In this document: piece after piece, positions 49,735-60,800 of the stretch
Position numbering within the stretch: position 1 is the stretch's first letter
Layout: every line of letters begins with the position of its first letter
Assembly: GCF_945859705.1 (NCBI RefSeq)
Contig: NC_079136.1
Location: 847,501-911,500, forward strand
DNA length: 64,000 bases
Origin: Episyrphus balteatus
Lineage: Eukaryota; Arthropoda; Insecta; Diptera; Syrphidae
Reading direction: 5' to 3'
Notes under the pieces: generated by a model
Told to the model about the DNA's origin: nothing
Databases searched by the model: none
Seen by the model: the letters and a program-made list of their open reading frames with translations, nothing else
Made by a program: the position numbers and the translations under genes

Positions 49735-51329
49735 GTGGAGTCAAATTAGCTTTATACCTCGGAATCCAGGGAAAGTCGATGCATCTGAAAAACGAGTATA
49801 GGACTGCATTATAAAAGGGTCAAATAAGAAAGTTAAAAAAAAAAATTTCACCGCTCTCGATTACAACAGTTTTTATGGACCGTTAACTGTCATTCCGTAT
49901 GCAAGCGTTAATCGGAATTGCTGTCTCATTTTAGATTTTGATCAAACTTTGTGTGGATGTTCTCTAAGACTGTAAGGAAGCAAATCCATGATGATTTAAT
50001 TTTAAGTTTCGTGGTTTCCCCGCTACCCGCATTCGAACTTTTTCAGAAAGTCATTTTTATGTTATTATAACTTTGCGTCTACTAAAGATATCTTTTTGTT
50101 TGAAACGCCATTTTAAAGCTTAAGAATAGTAATTTTTGAATATACCTATATTAAAAAATTACGTAATAATTATCCCTGAATTAAAAATAATTTTTGAAAA
50201 ACTGGTAATTTTGCTGATTTCTCATGGTTTTTGACTGGCTCCAGAACCTTGGCTATTATATGTAGGAAGCTTATACTTACCAAATATTAAATATAGATAT
50301 TTTTCAACAAATTACATCTAAAATGAACTCGATGGCTGTACTCCTTATGCAAAAATTTTAAGTTCAAAGTATTGAGTATTTTAAAAAAGCTAATTTTTAT
50401 ACTGTCATTTTCTACGATTTGACTAAATATACTATTAATTTCATGCTTCTATCTTATGTCAAACATAGTGCAATCATAGCCTTAAGTAAGGGTTATTTTG
50501 GCTTTATAGCATTTTTGCGAATTTTCAAACAAGCGGTACACTAAGAAGATATGAAAATAACACAATTTTATTTAGAGGACTTAAAGTTAAAAGTTTCAAC
50601 TTAACACACTGTTAGTTTCATGTTTCTATCTTTAGTCAAATCGAAAAAATTATAGTATAAAAAAAATATTTTTTCAAAAAACTCAAAACTTTGAACTTAA
50701 AATTTTTGCATAAGGAGTACAGCCATCGAGTTCATTTTAGATGTAATTTGTTGAAAAATATCTATATTTAATATTTGGTAAGTATAAGCTTCCTACATAT
50801 AATAGCCAAGGTTCTGGAGCCAGTCAAAAACCATGAGAAATCAGCAAAATTACCAGTTTTTCAAAAATTATTTTTAATTCAGGGATAATTATTACGTAAT
50901 TTTTTATTATATATTCAAAAATTACTATTCTTAAGCTATAAAATGGCGTTTCAAACAAAAAGATATCTTTAGTAGACGCAAAGTTATAATAACATAAAAA
51001 TGACTTTCTGAAAAAGTTCGAATGCGAATAGCGGGGAAACCACGAAACTTAAAATTAAATCATCATGGATTTGCTTCCTTACAGTCGTAGAGAACATCCC
51101 TACAAAGTTTGATCAAAATCTAAAATGAGACAGCAATTCCGATTAACGCTTGCATACGGAATGACAGTTAACGGTCCATAAAAACTGTTGTAATCGAGAG
51201 CGGTGAAATTTTTTTTTTTAACTTTCTTATTTGACCCTTTTATAAAGCAGTCCTATACTCGTTTTTCAGATGCATCGACTTTCCCTGGATTCCGAGATTT
51301 TACAAATTTTATGCCTAATTTGACTCGAC
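49735..51329. mobile_element. TA-flanked foldback element FB3
   Basis: The left end GTGGAGTCAAATTAG and right end (complement GTCGAGTCAAATTAG) match with one mismatch and are flanked by TA (49733-49734, 51330-51331). The arms are about 650 bp long and nearly identical, around a spacer of about 250 bp (50400-50650). Shared landmarks include GGAATCCAGGG near both ends, a CGAACTTTTTCAGAAAG block and a GAACTCGATGGCTGTACTC block at the inner ends. No transposase frame is present. The high arm identity suggests a fairly young copy or ongoing gene conversion between arms. Confidence 0.8.
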
Positions 51330-51529
51330 TACTAAATAAATAATGAATTAAAATGAAATTCTTATAAAGGTTTTTATGTAGGTATTTCAAAGATATAAGG
51401 AATAATCGATTTTGTTAACTTGATTTTATTGATACTTTGCGCTCTTAATTTTTTACTCTCAGAATAGAATTTGAGGCTTATAAACTTCTTAAATATAAAA
51501 CGGTCTTCACATACCAGCTTACAGTATAA

Positions 51530-51850
51530 AAGTATTGTGTAACGATAAATGTAACACATGCGGCCTAGTGACGAACAACTCTCAAGCAATCTTATGTGCG
51601 TGTAATTAAGTTTTTTGAATGGAAGGGGCCTACAATTTACCACCGAGTCCGAACGGCGCACTTTTTTATGACAAGGATATTCTTGAAGGCAGAGGTACTA
51701 AAGCAATTCAAACATTTTTGACTTAAAATCTCAATCGTTCCCCAAGATGTGGGAGAACTTCCTCTGCCGTAAAGCGATGACGGGCACTTCTTGCCCGTAA
51801 TTGAGTAAAGACGGTGGAAACTAATAACATGCACTATAAGTAATCTATCC
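51530..51850 (-). repeat. Probable LINE/SINE 3'-end repeat common in flies
   Basis: The segment contains GGCCTAGTGACGAACAACTC, a GGAAGGGGCCTAC block and CCGAGTCCGAACGGC. From memory, this ordered set of motifs recurs in a very abundant dispersed repeat in dipteran genomes, thought to be a retrotransposon 3' region. The copy is degenerate and no target duplication was found, so boundaries are approximate. The overlapping 95- and 71-codon minus-strand frames are part of the repeat. Confidence 0.4.
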
Positions 51851-51854
51851 ACCA

Positions 51855-54208
51855 GTTGAGTCGAAGCAATTAATTTTCTACGTGTATTATATAGCTTTAA
51901 GGTCTTTAAGCTTTGATTCTAGGGACTCATCTGTGTTGTTGAAAAATTTGTATTACAATTTTTGCTAGTTCAAAATGTTTTTTTTTCGACTGAAAAGAAC
52001 TATCTCTTGATTTAAGCTTCACTCGTTTTAATTAGAAGGAACTAAAATCAGAACATTCGTTAAAGGTTTTCAATCCTGTTAACCTGACATGCAAACAAAC
52101 AAGGCAGGTAAGCAAAAATATAGGTGGACAGACTGATAAGCAAACAAATAGACAGATAGACACTGTAAAAGAATACTACACAATGTCCTAGTGCTGGCAA
52201 TTGAGAACATTGCTGGTGCAAGTCTTTTCGATAAACGACTTACCCCGTATAGAACAAAACAACACGCTTCTCGGTTCTCGCATTTCTGTCAAACATCACA
52301 CATGTTATATTGTTAACAAAAGCTGCTTTTTAACAAAATAATGTGTTCGAGTGAAACATTATCTATCTCCAGCAATGACACTCGTGTAAAATTGTATCTA
52401 GTAGATACCTAACCTATACCAAGCCTATATACATTTAGCTTGAAAAGAAAACAAGCTATGGAAAATAATAGAGCGAAAAAGGAGAAAACTTCACATCATT
52501 CTGATGGGAAAAGGGGTGGGCAAAAATCATTAAAGGTTGCCATGACGCGTAGCCATTGATTCAAAGTGCTTGCTTTGCTTCTCTCTCGCATATAAATGCA
52601 GCATGTATATGTCACAATCTCCCATATAGTTGCGCTATACAGCTTAAAATCACTTCAGAATATGGCGTTCAAGTATCTGACACATTATCTCTTACCTTTT
52701 CCAGGTACAAAATCGAGGTATACAATGCTAACATACGTTCTCTGTATACACAGATGCCAGTTTCTATATGTATCCTCCATTAATTGCCTATGTATATTGC
52801 ACAAGGATATATGCAGGCAGACCTCCCTCCATATTTTCAATGTGTGTATTTCCTTTTCTCTATAAAATCAGTTTAAACAAACAGACTAGGTATACTCGTA
52901 TGCAAAGCGAGAAGGTAAGAAGGATACGATATGTGGATATGTGCGATGCGATGGCAAAACGAGAACAAACTGCATGCTAAACAGGGCATGTTGCATGTTG
53001 ATTGTTTAGATTGTGGAGCACCCTATGTTTATTTTTAGCAAAACAAATTTAATCTATTACAAAATTTATCGATTTAAACGCGAGAAAAAAGAAGGAGGAG
53101 CTATTACAATAGTATTATTCGTGGATTTTAGAAGTGGGTATTTCATAAAGGAGGTTCTACTTGATATTGCTTTTCGCTGATCTTCAATTTGTTGGAACTT
53201 GAAAGACCTTTAAAGAACGAAATGTAATATTATTTAAACAAGAAAGCTGTTAAATAATTTGTTAAACTAAAGCATTGATAAAAACATAAAAATACTTTAA
53301 AAAAAGAGATTTGCTCTGTTTTAAGATTTACGTCTTGAAATTCAAGTTTTTTATGATATCAAATTGATACAGTTTTGTAGTTATTAAAATTTCCTTCAAT
53401 TTGAGACCCAAAACAACCATTGTAAGTTACTTACTTTTCAAAATATAGTCGTACAAACATAGTGAATTTTTCAAAAGCGAAATTTTTACCCCGAATATGT
53501 TGCTTCATAATGGCCTTTTTTCAAATATTTAAACTTTCGTTTAACAAGTAAGAGGAAAATTTTTATATAATAAAATACACATGTTGTTGATGCTTTTTTT
53601 TTAGTTTTTTGAAAAAAAAAAACTGTTTCGAAGATATGAAAATACAAATTTTACATCAATTTTTTGGAACAATTGTTCAAACACTTTTTGAAAGTTAAAA
53701 CAAATGTAGAATTTTTAGAAATCGAAAAGAGAGGAGCTATAATTTTTTTGTTTTCGACCAATAACTTTCGAAAAATTGGAATTAGAGGTCCAAAAATTTG
53801 GAACATTATTGTTAGGAACAACATATTGAACCCAGAACAAATTTAAAAAATTGAACTATCGAAAAAACGAAAAGTGTTTTTTGGCTCTAAAACCAATTTT
53901 TTAAGAATTAAAATTGAAACATTCCGGAACAAATCGGGAACAATTTTTAAAAACAACGTTTCAAAAAAATGAGGGGAGATATCATAAATTTTTTCGCCAC
54001 GGAATCACCCTCTAACCTCACCAAAATATGTGTACACATTGCGACTCTTTCCTCAGTTTGTTAAGTAATACATTTTCTCTGTTATAATTCGCACTTCCTT
54101 ATTTCAGTTCAAAACATTTTTTTAAAAAAGGCGAAAAAAAATTGAAAATTGTCTGCAGACTCGTCAAATAGAAGCACTAATATAGCATAAAATAGATTCA
54201 AAAGCCTA
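51855..54208. other. Non-coding stretch with a complex island at 52.4-53.0 kb
   Basis: No supported gene. About 52380-53000 is non-repetitive and relatively complex. It contains a fair 3' splice site (CTCTTACCTTTTCCAG, ending near 52704) followed by a poor donor (GTACAA), which I do not call as a recursive site. Confidence 0.4.
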
Positions 54209-54218
54209 GAATATGCAA

Positions 54219-55558
54219 TAGGGTGGGTCAAAAAAATCGAAATTCTTTTTTTTTAATTGGTACTCCGAAAAATCGATTGCTAGACCCCTCTAGAATATAC
54301 ACACCAAATATGAGCTCTTTATATTAATGGGAAGGTCCTCCGCTTTGCAATTTTCCATTTTTACATCAAGCTTCCACTAAAAAAAAATAATTTTTTTATT
54401 AATTGACTTTTTAGCAAATTTCTTTTCATATTCTTGTAGGAAATTGAACGCTCTACAAAAAAGGCCTCATACACTTTTTTCGTTTATCTAACCGTTGAAT
54501 AGATATTTGAGGGCCAAAAATCGAGAAAATCTTTAAAAATTCGTTTTTTGTTCTTAATTTTGTAACAAATTGAAAAATTATAATGATCAAACGCGCAAGA
54601 CATATTCTTGTTGGAAATTGATTGCTCCACAAAAAAGGTCTTAATAACTTTTTTCATTAATCTAACCATTCTAAAGATATTCGAGGTCAAAGTTAAAAAA
54701 AAATATAAAAACATTTTATATTTTTAAAAAATTTCTAATTCACTGAAACTTCATTATTTTCAAATTAGCAAGATATATTCTTGTAGGGGATTAAACGTTC
54801 TATAAAAAATTCCTTGGAATGAAATTGGTTGCTTTAACCGTTTAGAAGATATTCGTATCCAAACCAATGCTCACTGATTTCAATAGTTTTCTTATGACCC
54901 GTATGCATTGCGATTTGGATACGAATATCTTCTAAACGGTTAAAGCAATCAATTTCATTCCAAGAAATTTTTTGTAGAACGTTTAATCCCCTACAAGAAT
55001 ATATCTTGCTAATTTGAAAATAATGAAGTTTCAGTGAATTAGAAATTTTTTAAAAATATAAAATGTTTTTATATTTTTTTTTAACTTTGACCTCGAATAT
55101 CTTTAGAATGGTTAGATTAATGAAAAAAGTTATTAAGACCTTTTTTGTGGAGCAATCAATTTCCAACAAGAATATGTCTTGCGCGTTTGATCATTATAAT
55201 TTTTCAATTTGTTACAAAATTAAGAACAAAAAACGAATTTTTAAAGATTTTCTCGATTTTTGGCCCTCAAATATCTATTCAACGGTTAGATAAACGAAAA
55301 AAGTGTATGAGGCCTTTTTTGTAGAGCGTTCAATTTCCTACAAGAATATGAAAAGAAATTTGCTAAAAAGTCAATTAATAAAAAAATTCTTTTTTTTTAG
55401 TAGAAGCTTAATGTAAAAATGGAAAATTGCAAAGCGGAGGACCTTCCCATTAATATAAAGAGCTCATATTTGGTGTGTATATTCTAGAGGGGTCTAGCAA
55501 TCGATTTTTCGGAGTACCAAATCAAAAAAAAAAATTTCGATTTTTTTGACCCACCCTA
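54219..55558. mobile_element. Foldback element FB2, copy 2, with 8-bp target duplication
   Basis: The ends TAGGGTGGGTCAAAAAAATC and complement enclose a 1.34-kb, almost complete palindrome. ATATGCAA is repeated directly outside (54211-54218, 55559-55566). The arms include GATATTCGTATCCAAACCAA, AAACGGTTAAAGCAAT and CTTGCTAATTTGAAAATA, also found in the element at 38904. The ends, however, are only partly alike (TAGGGTGGGTC against TAGACTGGGCC). Identical 76-codon frames on opposite strands (54484-54714 and 55063-55293) are mirror images from the arms, not genes. Confidence 0.85.
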
Positions 55559-55569
55559 ATATGCAAGCT

Positions 55570-57625
55570 TAGTCCAAAATGTCATTGGAGTACGGACCAA
55601 GAAGGTACATCTTCGATTAGAACCCTAAAATTTCAAAGTTAATTTTTAAAGAGTCTAGACAAATGGTTTGATTACGAGCTTTCGAAATGTTTTTTCTCTG
55701 GAATATCCGATGCTAGTATTTTAGTATTTTAAGTTCCAAATCATTCCCGAAAAAAGATTTTAACTAGTTTCCGAAAGGTTCAATCAGGAATCAATGTCAA
55801 ATTAAGGTCTACTGTTTAGTCCTCAAAGGTCTGGACAAAGCTTATCGTTAGGAGTTTTTGTTTGCCCTGGATTATGTACCAGGGGTAATTAACATATCGA
55901 AATTTTCAGACCCTGAGAATACCGACTATTTCACCTAAAATTCACGGAAGGCACTCACCTTTCACACCGTAGCATTAAACGCCAAATATTATAGTAATCT
56001 GAAGAGTATGGTCGATCTAAGAAGTTTTAAAACTAAGCCTCACTACCAAAAGCGTGTACACTTAAAAAGTTTGTTCATAAGTGTCACAGTGCAGAAACTT
56101 TTCTTGGGAAAGGATAGTTTTGGTCTCACGTAACTCGTGTTGTTGAAAACGGCCTTGAGTTTTATTCCAAGGGCCCTGTATAAGTATAGAGCTTCAAGAA
56201 CATGCATGTACGTTTTTCAACCCGCGATATGTAGTTTCAAAAATTAAACTTGTCATAAATTTATGTTCACCAAAACCGCAATTAAAACTTTTGACAGCAA
56301 AAACGAAAAAAAAAATCCATAAAATCTTATAAAAGCAACAAATTTGTAAACATCTTGAAAATTTTAGCTCCAATTCCTACCAACCTATTAACCAAACTTA
56401 AACCTTTTCTCGTTCAAGGAAATATCAATTTCCAGTTCTAACGTTTTTTTTTTATTTCTTTATGTTTCAAACTGAGAAACAAACTTAACACACCCTCTTT
56501 CTTTGCACAGCACGAGAATAGGGAGGAAAAAAAAAGAAAAACTATTTATGGATGTAACTAAAGGAAAGAGTTTCGAGTTGAAATGAAATAAATAAACATT
56601 TAGCCCGACGAAAGTGGGCTACACCGCCGCCAGGGGCTGTCGAAATGCAGCAAAAATGTGTTCGTGACACGGTCTTGTATATATGCTCTGTATGTTGTGT
56701 GTAGCGAATGTGTGTGGCAGACATGAAAGAAAATTGCAATTTCCCACCTGTTTTTTTCGTTGTGTGTGAGTTGAAATGAGATGAAGAGAAAATTGTATTG
56801 CAATAAGTTCGATAAACGATGCCATTTTGATTTGCCTTGTCAAAATTGAATTTTTATCTGGAAATAAAAAAAAAAAAATAAACTTAAAGTAGGTACTCTT
56901 TTTAAGCTCATTGAATTTAACATGAAAACACTATTGTAAGTACAATTGAATTTTTTTTGGTAATTGGTAGATATCAATTGAGAGAGAGTGAGAGCATATT
57001 CGTAAAGGATCATTTAACGAGCACACACTCTTTTCAGCTTGAATACAAAAATCATTTGAGTTTATATTTGCATGAAATCAAATTTTGTGTAAATGGTAAA
57101 CAATTTCAGAAAAGTAGCAAAAGGATAAGCTTTGGAAAATATTTCAGAAATATGTTTTCTGTTCTATGCCTAAGGCTGGATTTGTATAAACTGTGAGAGA
57201 AAAAGGTTAAGTTTTCAAAGAACAAAAATCAATATTTTATCAATCATGGAAATTTAATGCAAAATATAATACCATTTTCCATCAAAAGGAAATTGAATTT
57301 ACTTAAAAAAAAAAAAAATAATAAACTGAAAGTTAAGTTTTTATATTTTACTTTTTCTAAAAATATTTTGTTGGCCATAAGATTAAATATATTTTTCTTA
57401 AACCTTTTTTTAAGCCTTACAGACAAGAATATTATCGTTTTATAACAAATGTTTCTTAACAAAAAAAAAACTGTAATATACATAGTTTAAAGTTTATTTA
57501 GTTAAAAATTAAAATGTTTGGTTCACTATGGCGTATACGTACTTTTTTGTGTTTATGAACAACTAAGTACATATTTACATCGACTACTATGTCTTTTTCT
57601 GCGACAAAGATGAAGTATTTTAAAA
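55570..57625. other. Non-coding stretch with a complex island at 56.4-56.85 kb
   Basis: No gene supported. 55600-56200 has mixed composition but no lasting open frame. 56440-56850 is complex and non-repetitive. Three overlapping minus-strand frames there in different phases argue against coding. Confidence 0.4.
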
Positions 57626-57631
57626 AGTTAG

Positions 57632-57838
57632 TGATAAAAATAAAACAACCGATCAGTTTGACTTCCAGGATAAAAAGAGGAAGTTAAAGCGTTTAATACA
57701 AAAGACTTGAGGTTAGAACTACATAATGTAATGTAATGTAAAGTAATGAAAGTAAGTATAACAATTTGTAAGTCAGTGTACTAATGAATGTATTCAGAGA
57801 GTGATTAATTAATTCAAGTTAATAATGTATATTCAACA
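57632..57838 (-). repeat. 3' LTR of the copia element
   Basis: 207 bp, read as identical to the 5' LTR, preceded on the coding strand by the polypurine tract. A TAATG pentamer run (around 57725-57740) lies within it and in the other LTR. Confidence 0.95.
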
Positions 57839-57847
57839 CTCCCCCTC
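57839..57847 (-). promoter_or_regulatory. Polypurine tract
   Basis: The coding strand reads GAGGGGGAG directly before the 3' LTR, the expected position for plus-strand DNA priming. Confidence 0.85.
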
Positions 57848-57895
57848 ATTATTGACATTTACAATTTCTAATTGAAAAGCAAAAACAAACAATTA

Positions 57896-60800
57896 TTAAA
57901 TAATATTAATTTTAACTTTAAAGTATTCAAATTTTTCTTTACATAAAGGTTTAGTGAATATGTCAGCTAATTGTTCATTAGTTGGTATATAAGAAATATC
58001 AAATAAATTTTCATAATACTTTTCTCTTATAAAATGCACTCGAACGTCGATATGCTTTGTCCTCGAATGGTATTCCGGATTTTTGATAAGTTTCAAAGCT
58101 CCTTGGTTGTCTATATAAAGCATTGCTCGCACATCGCACTCTTGTAGGATATCTCTTATTAAAACTCTTATCCACATGAGTTCTTTTACGGCTTCTGATG
58201 CTGCCACGTATTCAGCTTCCGTTGATGATAGTGCTGTGCATCGTTGTCTTCGTGAACCCCAGGCAATTGGTGAATCTCCTAGTAGGAATATATAACCACT
58301 AGTTGATCGTCGTGTGTCGACATCGCCAGCGTAATCGGAGTCACTATAACATAAAAGATTTAAGTTACATTTATTTTTGAAAAATATACCTATATTTTGA
58401 GTAGCCTTCAAATAACGAAAGACTCGTTTCAATGTTTTGATATGCTGTGGAGCTGGCCTGTCCAGGTATCGACTTAAAACTCCAACAACATATGAAATAT
58501 CTGGTCTTGTAGCTATGGCCAGATACATCAGGCATCCAATCGCTTCTCGGTACGGAAAACCAGTTTCATCCGTAGAAGTTGGACTGAGAAGTGACGATTT
58601 TGATATTGCTTCGCACGGTGTAGCAAAACCTTTTGATTCTGCCATATTAAAACGGCTCAAAAGACGTTGAATGTAAGCAGACTGCAAAACATGAATATCT
58701 CCAGCAGAATTTCGCTTCAGTTCCAAACCAAGGTAGTAATTCGCCTTATTCATCGTAAGTTGCAAATGTTGATTTAAGTATGTAATCAGCTCATAAATAT
58801 CGTTCACGTCGGTTGCTGCCATCAGTCCATCATCTATATACAGCGCGATTATAACAATTCTCTCCTCTTTCCGAAGCACGAACAAACATGGATCAGCAGC
58901 GCACGTTATAAAATTATAATTATTGAGTAGTTTAGATATGGTCAGGTTCCAGTTTCTCGAAGCTTGTTTGAGGCCGTATAAGGTTTTATTTAGCTTACAA
59001 ACCTTTCCCGACTGGTCCACATATCCAATTGCCTGCGCCATATAAATGTCCTCTTCTAATGTCCCGTTCAAAAAAGCGGTTTTGACATCAAATTGGTATA
59101 ACAAAAGTCGTTTACATGTAGCTATGGCAATAATTGTTCGTATTGAATTGAATTTAGCAACTGGGCTAAAGGTTTCGTTGAAGTCGATTCCTTCTTGTTG
59201 GCTACAACCTTTGATAACCAACCTAGCTTTATATCGCTCAATATTGTTTTGAGCAGAAAGCTTAACTTTATATACCCACTTACAAGGAATTACCTTTCTA
59301 TCTTTTGGGCAATCCACGAGCTCCCATGTCTTGTTCAGTCGATGAGCTTCCATTTCTTCTTCCATAGCTGCCATCCACATTTTAGAATCCTCTGAATTGA
59401 TAGCTTCACTATAGGTCAATGGCTCCATCGTCCCAGCCAAAAATGCATGGCCTTCTGTTATTGCAGCTACCAAACTTGGATGAGGCCCCGCGTCCCAATT
59501 TTCATTGCTGCGGAGCTTGGACTTAAAAACAGAATCTGAAGCTCCATCGAATTTCTTTTGACCTCGACGACGTTGTTGTGCGGCTTCTAGCTCTTTACTT
59601 TTCGTTTTCTCATTGGCTTTTATCAAAGTGTTTTCTTCGGCCTCTGCTCGGTGCGGTCCACCCTCTTCTGCCGAACTAAATTGATCATCTTCGCTTCCTG
59701 TCAAGTTCTCCAGTCTATCTGTCTCAACTGCAACATCTCTCAACGGCTCATCAACAACAGCATCACCTCTCAACGGCTCATCAACAACAGCAATAGGTTT
59801 CAACGGCTCATCAACAACAGCAACAACAGGTTCCTTAATATCTTCCTTTGGAGTTTCATTTGAAGTTCCCAGCTTGAAGGTTGCCTTCTCTTTAAACAAA
59901 ATATCACGAGAAAGCTGTATTTTGTTTGATTCTGGTACCCAAACACGAAACCCCTTTGTATTATCTGGATACCCAACAAAGATTCCCGACGAAGCCTTTT
60001 TATCCCACTTTTGCCTTTTTTCCTTAGGAATATGTATGAAAACTTCACTGCCAAAAGACTTCAAATTGCTAATACTGGGAGTTTGCTGCAACCACAACTC
60101 ATAAGGGCTTTTGTTCTTAACAGGAGACGGTCCAAAACGATTTAATAAATAAACCGCCGTATTGACAGCTTCACTCCACAGTCTAAGAGGCAAGTCGTTG
60201 CCATGCAGCATAGTTCTAGCAATTTCCACAATAAAACGCATGTCCCTTTCCGCACGTCCGTTTTGTTGAGGACTATAAGGAACAGACAATTGATGAATAA
60301 TCCCACGTGCTGACAAAAGATCTTGAACATGTTTATTGACAAACTCCAAACCATTGTCGGACCTGAGAGTTTTAATGTTATTGCTTAAAAGAGACTGAAC
60401 TTCATTAAGAAATTTTTCAATTAAAGACGGAACCTCACTTTTTTCTTTAATGAAATATACTTTTCTAAAGCTTGAATAATCGTCTTTGAACAATAAAAAA
60501 TACCTTGAACCTCCTAACGACTTCGTCTGCATAGGGCCGCATAGGTCTGTGTGCACGAGAACACCTCTTTCTGTTGCTCTAGACTGACTTTCACCAAATG
60601 GAGAACGATGCATTTTTCCCATAGCACATGCATCACAAAAAAAATTGGGGTTATCAACAAATTTAATTTCACGTTGATTAAGTATTTTTTTAACTTGTCC
60701 AATGCACATGTGACCTAACCTGTTATGCCACACTTCCAGAGATTCAATTTTAGACACTAGATTAGCATGAACACTTTCATTTTTTACTCTAAAAAGCATT

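Noticed and set aside
52090..52120. GGCAG then GTAAGC
   Set aside because: A purine-rich sequence precedes the AG, so it is not a plausible 3' splice site.
52680..52720. Possible third recursive splice site (CCTTTTCCAG then GTACAA)
   Set aside because: The acceptor is good but the donor is poor, and no strong second donor was seen at a similar short distance.
54484..55293. Identical 76-residue proteins on opposite strands
   Set aside because: They are mirror images produced by the two arms of the foldback at 54219-55558, not paralogous genes.
59800..60702. Additional open frames within pol in other phases
   Set aside because: Shadows of the long pol frame with its clear catalytic motifs.
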